Part shown: one piece after another, positions 1-9,276 of the stretch
Layout: each line of letters starts with the position of its first letter
Position numbering within the stretch: position 1 is the stretch's first letter
DNA from: UBA7960 sp964348755
Lineage (GTDB): Bacteria > Bacteroidota > Bacteroidia > Bacteroidales > UBA7960
NCBI GenBank assembly: GCA_964348755.1
Contig: CAYGDW010000005.1
Location: forward strand, 7,409 to 71,408
Length of the DNA: 64,000 bases
Reading direction: 5' to 3'
The notes under the pieces: model-generated
Seen by the model: only the letters and a program-made list of their open reading frames with translations
Told to the model about the DNA's origin: nothing
Databases searched by the model: none
Made by a program: the position numbers and the translations under genes

Positions 1-111
1 TACCTTAACCTCGCCTACATCGAGAGGACGCTGCCCGTAAATGGTGCCTGCTACAAGCACCAATAACAGGTACAGAAATGCTGATATCTTATGTTTTTGC
101 CTGATATTCAT
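1..111 (-). CDS. Secreted protein, N-terminal fragment (cut by window edge)
   Basis: Only the first 37 codons lie in the window; the gene runs leftward off the edge. The ATG at 109-111 is followed by a basic stretch (MNIRQKHK) and a hydrophobic core (LYLLLVLVAGTIYG) ending near a G-Q cleavage site, so a Sec signal peptide of about 26 residues is clear. It starts 41 bases after the stop of the TPR gene on the same strand, so the two are probably co-transcribed. In other Bacteroidota, large TPR proteins of this kind often precede an outer-membrane protein gene; that is context only, and the fragment is too short to name a family. Confidence 0.7.
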   Translation of the reverse strand, partial: MNIRQKHKISAFLYLLLVLVAGTIYGQRPLDVGEVKV

Positions 112-152
112 GGGTCAATTTTTTCCTGTTAATGTTTTGCTTATAGATTTTT

Positions 153-3100
153 TTAAAAAGGATTCCTCCCTAAGTTTATCTCATCGGGGTTGCTCCTTCT
201 GGGCTGGCCCTGTCGCCTTTCCTGCTCAAGTATGGCATCAAGTTTTTGAATGGCTACTGCCCTAAGTTCAGCCCCCTGGTAATTGTCAATAATGCTTTGC
301 AGGGTATGCTTAGCCTGAAATACGTTACCAAGTGCCAGGTAGTTGTCGGCCAGCAGAATAAATGTTTTAGCCAACCAATAATCGTAGGCCGACATTTTGT
401 TTACAAAGTCAAAGATAAGTTTCTCGCTTTGTTGGTAGTCGCCAGCATTAAACTCTATAAGTGCCAGATAATACATTGACTCGGCCGAGGTTTCGTTGTC
501 GGCTGTTTGCATTGCGCTGCGCAACGAGGCTCTTGCCTGGGCTGGGCGGTTCAGTTCCATGGCCGACCGGCCGGTAATTAAATGAGCTTCCTGCTGCATC
601 TCGCGGGTGGTTTTGGTATTGGCCAGCACAGATGCAGCAAGAGTGGTGGCTTCCTGATGACGAGCCAGCCTAAACAGCGAGCGCATTTGCCCAGCAAGGC
701 CTTCAAGTTTGTTGCTTGGCAAATCGGCCATTTCTTCAAGCCTGCGGTAATGTTCGAGGGCTGCACCAAAGTTACTTCGACGAAACTCTATGGTGGCTGC
801 TCGCAGAAGTGCATCCTCGGTAAACCTTGACTTGGCCCGGCCAATAACGAAACGATAACCGGCCAATGCGGCCTCTGTATTGTTGGCGCGCAACTCGCAC
901 TCAGCCCTGTAAAAATTGGCCTGAATGGCAAAGATTCCTTCCGGGAATCGCTCAATGTAGGTGGTAAATCCCCTTAGGGCATTGGTGCAGTCGCCTTGCA
1001 TATAACGATTCTCGGCGGCAATGTATGTAAGGGAATCTTGCTGTGCTGTGGTAACATTTGCAAAACCCAGGCCCTGCGAAAAACTGATAAAATCATCAAC
1101 GCGGTTAAGCCCGACATAAATATTGCGAATGGCAACAAGGGCTTCTTGCGACTCGGGCGTGCCCGGATAGCGGCTTACAACGGTTTTAAACATTTCTAAT
1201 GCCTGATCGTCGCGGTTGGTATTGAAAAAAATTAGTCCGGTTTTGAGAATTGCGCTTTTCACAAAAGCGCTGTTCGGGTGTTGGGTTAATAGCTGGTTAA
1301 AGTATGTATAAGCCTGATTGTTGTTGCCTAAAACCAGCCAGGTGTTGGCAATTTCGTAGCGGGCGTCGTCAATATAGCTCGATTGCCCAAAGCGCTGAAT
1401 AAGCTCCTGCATGGTGCTTATTTTGGCCTCAAAGCGGCCCAAAACACCTTGTACCTGCCCTTTTTGAAAAATGGCATAATCGGTATCGGCAACATTGAGT
1501 CGTATGGCGCGGTCGTAAAACTCGAGGGCCAGTGGGTATTCTTTCGAAAGAAAATAGCTGTCGGCAATACGAAGGGTGGCATCGTTTACCAGCCTGTTGT
1601 CTTCTCCACGCTCACCAATAAACCGGCGAAACGCGGTAATTGCCCTTGCATAGTTTCGGTTTTTGAATTGTGCATAGCCTATGGTGTAGTTTGCCCGATT
1701 AAAAAATGGCAGCGAAAAAGCACCCGGCGAAGTTAGAAAACGCTCCATGGTTGGGATGGCCTCGCTGAATCGTTCCTGGCGATAAAGTGCTTCGCCGCGC
1801 CAGTATAGAGCCTGGGCCGAGATGTTGTTGTTTTCGGGAAAACGGGCAGACCTGTCGAAATGAGCCACCGCACCTCCAAAATCGCCATTGTTAAATAACT
1901 CAACGCCCCTAAAATAGGCAATGCGCTGATAAGCCGATCGCAGCCTAGGGGTGTTAACCTGTACTTTTTCTATCGATGCCATCGCATCTTTGAAGTTTCG
2001 CGTACTTAGGTAAATGTCGATTAGGTAGCGGTAAGCCTCTTCAATGCGAGGCGAACTGGGGTATTGCTCAATGTATCTCTGAAATGAAAGAATGGCTTCA
2101 TTGAATGGGTCAAGGGCCAGTTCGAACGACAGTTTGGCGTAGTTAAACAGTGCGTCTTGGGCAATGGATTCGTCGTGTTTGTTTTGAAATGCTGCCATGA
2201 ATGCGTTTCGCGCAAAACGCTTCTGGTCGGTTTGCAGGTAGGCCGCAGCCAAATGGTAGTGCGCATTTTGCGCCAGGGCATCGCTGCCGCCAATTACCCT
2301 GTCGAAGTGATTTATGGCATCGCCAAAACGACCTACCCTGAAATAGGCAAAGCCCATTTGATACTGGTCGTCGCGGGTAATTCGCTGGGGGGCTTGGCTG
2401 AAAAAAGTTTCCAGAAATGGAATTGCCCTGGCAAAGTCACCTTTCCTAAACCACGCATCGCCAATAAGTTTGGCAATTTCGGGAGCCCGGCGCGGATTGG
2501 CAGTTGCAAGCATAGGGGTGGCATACTCAATAAGCAAGTCGTACTCCTGCTGCATATAGTAAATGTGGGCTATATAATATGGCACCACAGGTCCAAAAGT
2601 TTCGTCATTGCCAATCTTTCGAAAAGCCGAAAGGGCAGTTGTAAGGCTTCCGTCGGAATAGGCAATATGGCCAAAATAGTAGGTTGCCGGTGCAAAAAAT
2701 GGCGATGAATCGTCGCGAATTTCGCTAAACATCTGACGGGCAAGGGCGTTGTTTTCGGTCATAAACAAGCTGTAACCCCTTTTGAAGTGGTACTCATCGC
2801 GCATAGTGGGCTTTAGATCGCTTACCTGCACCGTGCCAAACCAGCTGGCTGCATCGCGGTATTTACGGTCGCGGTAGTTGACGTTGCCAAGCTGAAAACG
2901 TGCCATGTTTTGCTGGGGATGGGTGGGGTAGTTGTCAACAAATTCGAGGAGCCTGGCATGGGCATCGGGGTTAAAAAGTTCGGCCGAACTCACTCCCGCA
3001 TAATACATTGAGCTAATGCGCACCTCGTTGTGCTTATCGTCAATCTGACCAATTACCTGCTCAAACAGTTCGCGGGCTGCACCAAATTTTCCCTTTTCAA

Positions 3101-3224
3101 ACAGGTCCAGGGCCAGCCTGTAGGTGGCATCGGGGGTGTCATAAGCTGGAGTTTGCTGCGAAAACCCACTTAGGGGAAAAAGCAAGGAAAATGCCAGCAA
3201 AATTGGAAAAATCTTTCTAATCAT
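153..3224 (-). CDS. Exported tetratricopeptide-repeat protein, 1023 aa
   Basis: The N-terminus is a signal peptide (MIRKIFPILLAFSLLFPLSG, cleavage near FSQQ). The rest is almost entirely TPR or TolA-bound-like helical repeats of 34-38 residues, with recurring patterns such as A..Y...L..YP.S....A.Y.IA. A short basic tail (RRQGQPRRSNPDEINLG) ends the protein. It is probably a periplasmic or outer-membrane-associated scaffold; TPRs bind partner proteins and nothing here suggests an enzyme. It stands at the head of a transcript with the cut secreted gene to its left. The start codon is chosen because the leader follows directly. The partner and process are unknown. Confidence 0.88.
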   Translation of the reverse strand: MIRKIFPILLAFSLLFPLSGFSQQTPAYDTPDATYRLALDLFEKGKFGAARELFEQVIGQIDDKHNEVRISSMYYAGVSSAELFNPDAHARLLEFVDNYPTHPQQNMARFQLGNVNYRDRKYRDAASWFGTVQVSDLKPTMRDEYHFKRGYSLFMTENNALARQMFSEIRDDSSPFFAPATYYFGHIAYSDGSLTTALSAFRKIGNDETFGPVVPYYIAHIYYMQQEYDLLIEYATPMLATANPRRAPEIAKLIGDAWFRKGDFARAIPFLETFFSQAPQRITRDDQYQMGFAYFRVGRFGDAINHFDRVIGGSDALAQNAHYHLAAAYLQTDQKRFARNAFMAAFQNKHDESIAQDALFNYAKLSFELALDPFNEAILSFQRYIEQYPSSPRIEEAYRYLIDIYLSTRNFKDAMASIEKVQVNTPRLRSAYQRIAYFRGVELFNNGDFGGAVAHFDRSARFPENNNISAQALYWRGEALYRQERFSEAIPTMERFLTSPGAFSLPFFNRANYTIGYAQFKNRNYARAITAFRRFIGERGEDNRLVNDATLRIADSYFLSKEYPLALEFYDRAIRLNVADTDYAIFQKGQVQGVLGRFEAKISTMQELIQRFGQSSYIDDARYEIANTWLVLGNNNQAYTYFNQLLTQHPNSAFVKSAILKTGLIFFNTNRDDQALEMFKTVVSRYPGTPESQEALVAIRNIYVGLNRVDDFISFSQGLGFANVTTAQQDSLTYIAAENRYMQGDCTNALRGFTTYIERFPEGIFAIQANFYRAECELRANNTEAALAGYRFVIGRAKSRFTEDALLRAATIEFRRSNFGAALEHYRRLEEMADLPSNKLEGLAGQMRSLFRLARHQEATTLAASVLANTKTTREMQQEAHLITGRSAMELNRPAQARASLRSAMQTADNETSAESMYYLALIEFNAGDYQQSEKLIFDFVNKMSAYDYWLAKTFILLADNYLALGNVFQAKHTLQSIIDNYQGAELRAVAIQKLDAILEQERRQGQPRRSNPDEINLGRNPF

Positions 3225-3285
3225 AGCAGTTCTCTGATTGGTTATTTTATTTGGTTTTATATCATAATAATCAAAACAAAAAATT

Positions 3286-3667
3286 GAAAAGGCAGGTTTG
3301 TAAGCCGGGTCCTGTTTTTCGAAACATCGAAACTCCTGTCATTTATCTGGGCTGGTGCTTGCGCAACAGCTCTAACGGCCTACCCTCCGGCATTGGGCGA
3401 GCAACCCTCAATAGCCGGTATATTTGACCTTTCAACGCATAAGGTTTACCCCCTGCTGCAGTCGCCTGCCGCAGTCGTAGGCTCTTACCCCACGTTTTCA
3501 CCCTTACCTCCCTCGCTAACGAAGCATAGGCGGTAGTTTTCTGTGGCACTTTCTCTCGACCTGCCTGCGCAAGCCGGCTTCCGGTTAGGAAGTATGCTGC
3601 TCTGTGTTGCCCGGACTTTCCTCATCCCGCTTTCGCGGAAGGCGACAGGACAACCTGCCTTTTCAAC
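3286..3667 (-). ncRNA. rnpB: RNase P RNA, bacterial class A
   Basis: The minus strand shows the hallmark RNase P features in order. The 5' and 3' ends pair over about 14 bases (P1: GAAAAGGCAGGTT with AACCTGCCTTTTC). The CR-I block GAGGAAAGTCCGGGC follows, then the conserved AGGGTGAAAACGTGGGGTAA region, then GAGGGTTGCTCGCCC and the 3' CR-V type stretch ACAGGACCCGGCTTACA just before P1 closes. The size, about 380 nt, is normal. A TTTTTTGTTTT run after the 3' end could stop transcription. It lies between the Smr-protein gene and the TPR gene. It is the catalytic RNA that matures tRNA 5' ends. Confidence 0.95.
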
Positions 3668-3673
3668 CTTTTA

Positions 3674-4738
3674 TTAATGCCTGTAAAAGCGCACTTCTGT
3701 GGCGCCCAAACCATAACGGGCATAGGGCGCATCAAAAAATTCAATACCCCTGGTGTTTCGCAAATAACGCATAATCTCGTTTTTTAGCGTGCCCTGGCCT
3801 ACACCATGTATAAAAATCAACTTTGTCATTTTTTCAATTTCGGCCTGCTCCATGCAGCGGCGGAAATAGTCCGTTTGCACCTTGAGCATATCGGCATTCG
3901 ACAAGCCTGCCAAGCTATCAACCAGTTCGTTTATATGCAGGTCAACCTCCGCAATGCGGTCATCAACCTTGTGCTTGTCAAGGAAACTCTCAATTTTTTG
4001 CACTTGCTCAGTGTTGCGTATTCCGGCACTAACCTTTTCGTTGAGCAGTTTGGCATTTTCGGCCGTAATTTCAAACGATGCGGGCTTAATGGTCAGTTCT
4101 TCCAACAGAACAAGTTTTATCATTATGGCATTTTTGCGCAGCAGTGCATCAAATTGAAAACTTTCGGCCTTGTAAACTTTTACCGGTTTAAAAATTATAG
4201 GGGCCGAGGCTGGCTGCACTGGCTGGGTTTTTCCCGGCTTAAACCAAACCATCTGAATCAGCCCGTTTACCCAATGTTCAATCTGGTTTCTTTCAACCTG
4301 GATTAAAAACAGTTTTGAGTCAGCTTCAACAAAACCATATTCTATACCTTTGAAACTGCCAGAATGGTTAATGTACAGCCCAAATAACAACTCAAAATCT
4401 GAATGGTTAATCAGAAAAAAGTCAAGGTTTCCTTCCAGTGGTTTTTCCTGATTTTGAGGTACCATGGCAAGATAGGCTCCCTCGGGCAGTTGGCCCACTC
4501 TGTTGGGCGCCGAAAACAGTGGAGAAAGGTCTGGGTTTACAGCTTCAGGCTCAATGGCAAGGGGTTTGGTCATGTCAGCACCGCCATCTCCCAGCTTCAG
4601 AAGGTCGGCCAGTGGGTACGGTATTTCAAAGCCATCCTCAATTGAAACGTACACAAGATTTTCGCTAATTATGCGGCTTACAATTCCGCCACCTTTTTCG
4701 TTCAGAAAAGCGACCCTGTCGCCTGGTTTAAACTTCAT
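3674..4738 (-). CDS. DUF2027/Smr domain protein
   Basis: 354 residues. The N-terminal 50 or so (KPGDRVAFLNEKGGGIVSRI) form a small beta domain seen in DUF2027 proteins of Bacteroidota. The C-terminal 90 residues form a Smr (small MutS-related) domain, with the DLH motif at residue 266 and the HGVGQGTLKNEI motif at about 311. Smr domains cut or bind branched DNA or RNA in MutS2 and related proteins; whether this one is a nuclease is not known. The middle part (residues 90-230) is beta-rich with no recognised motif. It lies directly upstream of rnpB on the same strand. The ATG at 4738 opens directly onto the conserved N-terminus. Confidence 0.88.
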   Translation of the reverse strand: MKFKPGDRVAFLNEKGGGIVSRIISENLVYVSIEDGFEIPYPLADLLKLGDGGADMTKPLAIEPEAVNPDLSPLFSAPNRVGQLPEGAYLAMVPQNQEKPLEGNLDFFLINHSDFELLFGLYINHSGSFKGIEYGFVEADSKLFLIQVERNQIEHWVNGLIQMVWFKPGKTQPVQPASAPIIFKPVKVYKAESFQFDALLRKNAIMIKLVLLEELTIKPASFEITAENAKLLNEKVSAGIRNTEQVQKIESFLDKHKVDDRIAEVDLHINELVDSLAGLSNADMLKVQTDYFRRCMEQAEIEKMTKLIFIHGVGQGTLKNEIMRYLRNTRGIEFFDAPYARYGLGATEVRFYRH

Positions 4739-4920
4739 GCCTTATTTTTTTCTCTCGGTTATTATACTTTTTAGAAACGAAACCAATTGCATTTCAATAT
4801 GCCTCGGTTCTATTTTATGCAAAATTAACATAAATCGTGCTTGGCTTACCTGCTGTGGCCTAAATTTGACAGCCAATTATCAGCCTGCAGGCTCTTAATA
4901 ATATTTTGAAGTTTTAATCA

Positions 4921-4948
4921 TTTGCCTGCATAAAAGTTTATAAATTTG
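4921..4948 (+). promoter_or_regulatory. Candidate promoter of the flippase gene
   Basis: A TAAATTTG at 4941-4948 fits the Bacteroidota -7 box TAnnTTTG, with TTTG at 4921-4924 as a possible -33 element. The 16-base spacer is shorter than usual. It is 60 bases before the flippase start. The rest of the 269-base gap 4739-5007 shows nothing else recognisable. Confidence 0.4.
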
Positions 4949-5007
4949 GCAAATTCCGGTATTTTAAAAAATTTTAAAAAATCGGCACAACAAAATTATC
5001 TGTTGGT

Positions 5008-6501
5008 ATGCAGCGAAAATTCTTAAGAAATCTTGTTTTGCTAGTGGTTTTAAACCTCCTTATAAAACCATTTTGGATACTCGGAATTGACCGAAGCGTG
5101 CAAAACACCGTGGGGGCTGCCGAGTATGGCTTTTACTTTGCCATTCTCAATTTTTCATTCCTTTTTAATATTTTGCTCGATCTTGGCATTACAAATTTTA
5201 ACAACCGCAACATTGCAAGGCACAGCCAATTGCTTAGCAAGCACTTTCCTAATATTTTCGTTTTGAAGTTGCTTTTGTTTGCCTTGTATCTGGTTTTTAC
5301 TTTTGGAGGTGCTCTGTTTATCAATTACAGCCGTGAACAAATTTTTTTGCTTTCGGTACTTGCTGTTAACCAGTTTTTGGCGGGTTTTATTTTATATCTG
5401 CGCTCAAACCTCAGCGGCCTTCACCTTTTTAAAACTGACAGCCTTATTTCGGTACTCGACCGCACCCTAATGATTGTTTTGGTGGGTGTTTTGCTATGGG
5501 GCAACATATTGAGTGAGTTTAAAATCAGTTATTATGTTTATGCCCAAACCCTCTCTTACCTCCTGACTTTTTCTGTTACTTTTTTTATTGTGGTCAGAAA
5601 ATCAGGTGCTCGATTATTTAAACTGAACTGGGATCCGGTTTTTATGCTTATGATTATAAGGCAAAGTTTCCCTTTTGCATTACTGGTTTTGTTTATGACT
5701 TTTTACACCCGGATTGACAGCGTAATGCTGGAGCGGATTTTGCCCGATGGGGCCCGATATAGTGGCATTTATGCCTCGGCATACCGCCTGCTCGATGCTG
5801 CCAATCAGTTTTCGTTTCTTTTTGCGGTGCTGCTTTTGCCAATTTTTTCGCGAATGATCAAACAAAAGGAGGCTGTTGGTAGCCTGGTTCGCTTGTCGTT
5901 TACCCTGGCTATTACACCAGCCATTATACTGGCCTCCGGAGCGTTTTTCTATTCATCCGAAATCATGCAACTTCTTTATCCAACATACCTGGGTGAATCT
6001 GTTTCCGATTTTCAATTTCGCATGGAGGTATCAAGCCGCATTTTTGCTTTGCTTATGCTTTGCTCGGTGGGCGTTTCGGCTAACTATATTTTTGGCACCC
6101 TGCTCACTGCCAATGGCAGCCTCAAGGAGCTCAATTTTATATCCTTTGCCGGGGTAGCTGTAAATACAGGCCTTAATCTTTTGCTAATCCCACAATACCA
6201 GGCGGTGGGTTCGGCAGTAGCAAGCCTGGTAACTCTGACAATGGTGGCAGCAGCGCAGGCAATGGTTGTGTCGCGAATATTCAGAATCAGGCCTGGTTCC
6301 GGGTTTGTTTTAAGGTTGTTGCTGGTTGTGGCAGGCACAATTCTCATTGCGCAATTAAGCTATTTACTCCCTTTTGCCTGGATAATAAACCTGATTATTA
6401 TGGGTTGTGCCAGCATTTTATTTTCTATGCTGGCCGGATTTTTCAGATTAGGCCATTTTTTGAAAATTATGGGCCTGGGTCAGCAAACCCAACCCCAATA
6501 A
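5008..6501 (+). CDS. Polysaccharide flippase (Wzx/MATE-like, MOP superfamily)
   Basis: 497 residues made of about 12-14 hydrophobic segments with short loops, the layout of Wzx-type lipid-linked oligosaccharide flippases. Family-like features are the N-terminal LLIKPFWILGIDRSVQNTVG segment, YGFYFAILNFSFLFNILLDLGITNFNNRNIA, and a middle loop with YTRIDSVMLERILPDGA..GIYASAYRLLDA, where an Arg-Asp pair sits in a membrane helix. It would move undecaprenyl-linked sugar units across the inner membrane. It is followed on the same strand by a Wzz-like and an O-antigen ligase-like gene. No glycosyltransferases lie beside it, so the sugar units must be built by genes elsewhere. Confidence 0.85.
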   Translation: MQRKFLRNLVLLVVLNLLIKPFWILGIDRSVQNTVGAAEYGFYFAILNFSFLFNILLDLGITNFNNRNIARHSQLLSKHFPNIFVLKLLLFALYLVFTFGGALFINYSREQIFLLSVLAVNQFLAGFILYLRSNLSGLHLFKTDSLISVLDRTLMIVLVGVLLWGNILSEFKISYYVYAQTLSYLLTFSVTFFIVVRKSGARLFKLNWDPVFMLMIIRQSFPFALLVLFMTFYTRIDSVMLERILPDGARYSGIYASAYRLLDAANQFSFLFAVLLLPIFSRMIKQKEAVGSLVRLSFTLAITPAIILASGAFFYSSEIMQLLYPTYLGESVSDFQFRMEVSSRIFALLMLCSVGVSANYIFGTLLTANGSLKELNFISFAGVAVNTGLNLLLIPQYQAVGSAVASLVTLTMVAAAQAMVVSRIFRIRPGSGFVLRLLLVVAGTILIAQLSYLLPFAWIINLIIMGCASILFSMLAGFFRLGHFLKIMGLGQQTQPQ

Positions 6502-6613
6502 TGATCAAAGGCATTGTTTCAGGTATTAGCCAAATTTTAATTATTTTTGGCCACACTCCGAATAATTTCAACACTGGGTTCGTTCGTATTATAAAGATTT
6601 AAACACCAATCAG

Positions 6614-7645
6614 ATGGATCATTACAAAAAAGATTTTGATTCTACCAACGTTTTTGTGTTCATTATTCGCTGGTGGAAACATCTTGGCATTATTTGCTTT
6701 GTTGCCGCTCTTGGCGGGGCCATTTTTTCGGGGCCAAGATTTATTACGCCAATGTTCGAGTCGGTCGTTACCATGTTTCCGGCATCTTCGGCCAGCATTT
6801 CGAAAGCGGTGCTGGGCGGTCAGGATTTTTTGCAATATGGCAATATTGAAGATGCCGAGAGGCTTTTGCAGGTTTTGGGCTCAGTGGCCATTCGCAAAAG
6901 GGTTAATGATCGTTTTGGCCTAATGGAGCATTACGGTATTAAGCCGGGTCAAACGTACCGGCGCACCCGTTTCAACCAGATTTATTCTGAAAATATCTCC
7001 TCGCGCCGCACGCAGTATGGTGCCGTTGAAGTGAAGGTTCGCGACAAAGATCCGGCCATGGCGGCCAATATTGCCAATCAAATTGCTGCCCTGGCCGACT
7101 CGGTGCAAAACGAAATGCGCCTTCAGCGTGCTCAGCAAGCTTACGATGTGGCACTTGAAAACTATGAAGGCCTCAAGCTGGAGCTTAGACTGGCCGAAGA
7201 CTCGCTGAGGGAAGTAATGCAAACCGGAATTTACGACCTTGGAGGGCAATCGTCAATGCTTAGCCGGCAATTGGCAATAGACCTTTCGGCAGGCAACCTG
7301 CGTGGGGTCAATGCTATAGATGAACGACTCGGGGTTTTGGGATACAGTGGTGGCGCATTTATTTTTCTATCAACAAAAATTCACCACATTAGCTTTCACC
7401 TGGCAACCATGCAAAGGCGAATACAGGAAACAAGAGCAGACCTTGACAACTTTCTGAACTTTAAATTTATAATCGATCCGGCCATAGAAGCCGAACGAAA
7501 AGCATATCCCGTGAGATGGCTTATTGTTTTTTTGGCAACTTTCGGGGCAGGGCTTATGGGTATTATTATTCTTATGATTTTGGAACAACTTGCTTCGAAA
7601 GGCATAATAAACCACAAATCATTGGCCAACAATAAAACTGCCTAA
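6614..7645 (+). CDS. Wzz-like chain-length determinant protein
   Basis: 343 residues with the Wzz/PCP topology: a short cytosolic N-terminus, a membrane helix at about 24-43 (HLGIICFVAALGGAIFSGP), a large periplasmic part that is helical and coiled-coil-like (for example residues 150-200, rich in A, E, L, Q and R), and a second membrane helix near 298-325. There is no tyrosine-kinase domain after the second helix. It would set polymer length or assist export for the polysaccharide handled by the neighbouring flippase and ligase genes. The stop is one base before the GTG of the next gene, so the two are translationally close. Confidence 0.8.
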   Translation: MDHYKKDFDSTNVFVFIIRWWKHLGIICFVAALGGAIFSGPRFITPMFESVVTMFPASSASISKAVLGGQDFLQYGNIEDAERLLQVLGSVAIRKRVNDRFGLMEHYGIKPGQTYRRTRFNQIYSENISSRRTQYGAVEVKVRDKDPAMAANIANQIAALADSVQNEMRLQRAQQAYDVALENYEGLKLELRLAEDSLREVMQTGIYDLGGQSSMLSRQLAIDLSAGNLRGVNAIDERLGVLGYSGGAFIFLSTKIHHISFHLATMQRRIQETRADLDNFLNFKFIIDPAIEAERKAYPVRWLIVFLATFGAGLMGIIILMILEQLASKGIINHKSLANNKTA

Positions 7646-7646
7646 G

Positions 7647-9098
7647 GTGGTTGAGCATCTTAAACGCAATATCCTTTATCTTTTCAGCCTGGGTTTTACC
7701 ATTCTGAACATATTTTTTTTGGCTAACGGGCATTATTGGTTTACTGCATTGCCATTGGCTTTGGCTATATTGGTGCTTTTTTTCTTTTCGCTCGATAAAC
7801 TGCTGCTGATAATTGCGGGGCTAACGCCATTCACTTTTAAATTCGAATTTGTGCAATTTGGGTTTACGGTGAATTTGCCCACCGAACCCCTGATTGTTGC
7901 TGCCATGTTGCTGTTTTTTTTGCGGCTTATACAAGAACCTGTTTACAACCTCCGCGTGCTGAAACACCCCCTTACAATTATTCTCGTTCTGAACCTTGTT
8001 TGGATGCTGGTAACTTCATTTACCAGCGAAATCCCTTTGGTTTCATTCAAGTATTTTTTTGCACGACTTTGGTTTGTTGTTACATTTTATTTTCTGGCAA
8101 TAAACCTATTTAAAAAATATGCCAACCTTCATAAATTCTTATGGTTTTTTGGCGCTGGTCTGGGCCTGGTTGTCATTGCCATTACGGTAGAACACGCCCA
8201 ATTTGGTTTTGAACGAATGGCCGGAACATGGGTAGTTGATCCTTTTTTTAGCGACCATACAAACTACTCATCAACCCTTGCTTTGGTAGCCCCTTTCTTT
8301 ATCGTTATGGCTTTTAACAAGCGCTATAGCCCATTGCGCCGATCATTGGCCTCTATATTTTTTCTGATATTTTGCATGGGCATACTTTTCAGCTATAGCC
8401 GGGCAACCTGGCTAAGCCTCATGGTGGCCTCAGGTGGTTTTATTGTTTTGGGCCTGAAAATTCCGCTTCGGTTTATTGCTGCAGGTATGGTGCTAATTGC
8501 CGCTACCCTGGTTACCTTCCAGGATCAGGTTATTATACGGCTTGAGCGAAATACCCAGGAGTCGAGTGGCGAGTTTTCCGAACATGTGAGGTCTATATCA
8601 AATATTTCGTCAGATGCTTCGAATCTTGAACGGATAAACCGTTGGCGTTCGGCCTTTCGTATGTTTGAAGAGCGGCCTGTATTTGGCTGGGGGCCTGGCA
8701 CATACCAGTTTGTGTACGCACCTTTTCAACGTTCTGAAGATTTTACCATTATTACCACCAACTTTGGCAACCTGGGCAATGCCCACAGCGAATATATAGG
8801 GCCTCTGGCCGAAAGTGGCCTGGCAGGCATGCTGCTGTTTGTGGCTCTTGCCATTATGGTAATACATACCGGGGTAAAACTATTCAAAAAAGCGCCAACC
8901 CGCGAAATGCGGCTAATGGCCCTAGGTATTACACTTGGGTTTATTACTTATTTTATGCATGGCCTGCTTAATAATTTTCTCGACACCGACAAGGCCGCCG
9001 TGCCCTTTTGGGGTATGATGGCAATGCTGGTGGCCATTGATGCCTTTTACCGGAAGGAGCCTTTGCAAAGTGATGAAATAAACCTGTTTGCGAATTAA
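7647..9098 (+). CDS. O-antigen ligase/polymerase family membrane protein
   Basis: 483 residues with about 11-12 membrane helices. It has the signature of the Wzy_C/WaaL family: an extracytoplasmic loop with FSDHTNYSS, then YSRATWLSL, and later ERPVFGWGPGTYQFVY plus NAHSEYIGPLAESGLAG, the typical H-x-E block before the last helices. It joins or polymerises lipid-linked glycans in the periplasm. The start is a GTG placed one base after the upstream stop; no better ATG lies upstream, and an internal start would remove the first helix. Ligase and polymerase cannot be told apart from sequence alone. Confidence 0.85.
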   Translation: MVEHLKRNILYLFSLGFTILNIFFLANGHYWFTALPLALAILVLFFFSLDKLLLIIAGLTPFTFKFEFVQFGFTVNLPTEPLIVAAMLLFFLRLIQEPVYNLRVLKHPLTIILVLNLVWMLVTSFTSEIPLVSFKYFFARLWFVVTFYFLAINLFKKYANLHKFLWFFGAGLGLVVIAITVEHAQFGFERMAGTWVVDPFFSDHTNYSSTLALVAPFFIVMAFNKRYSPLRRSLASIFFLIFCMGILFSYSRATWLSLMVASGGFIVLGLKIPLRFIAAGMVLIAATLVTFQDQVIIRLERNTQESSGEFSEHVRSISNISSDASNLERINRWRSAFRMFEERPVFGWGPGTYQFVYAPFQRSEDFTIITTNFGNLGNAHSEYIGPLAESGLAGMLLFVALAIMVIHTGVKLFKKAPTREMRLMALGITLGFITYFMHGLLNNFLDTDKAAVPFWGMMAMLVAIDAFYRKEPLQSDEINLFAN

Positions 9099-9226
9099 AC
9101 ACAAACATTTATGAACCGAAGGTCAGCGAAGCTAAAATAACGAACATTGAGTTCAATCCGACCTTAATATAAAAATTATTTACTGATGAAAAATACAATG
9201 ATTCAGAAAAAAGAAATGGGCCAAAC

Positions 9227-9257
9227 TTGGGTATAAACACATAAAATCGTAATTTTA
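9227..9257 (+). promoter_or_regulatory. Candidate promoter of the nitroreductase gene
   Basis: TTG at 9227-9229 and TAATTTTA at 9250-9257 are separated by 20 bases. This matches the phylum consensus TTG-N19-21-TAnnTTTG in all but the last base. The gene starts 20 bases further on. Confidence 0.4.
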
Positions 9258-9276
9258 CCAGCCCAAAATCAGGCCA

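Noticed and set aside
3343..3549. 68-codon open frame on the minus strand
   Set aside because: It lies wholly inside RNase P RNA and has no protein character; the RNA explains the sequence.
9115..9170. AAGGTC...GACCTT inverted repeat after the O-antigen ligase gene
   Set aside because: A 6-bp stem with a loop of more than 30 bases and no T-run; not convincing as terminator or operator.
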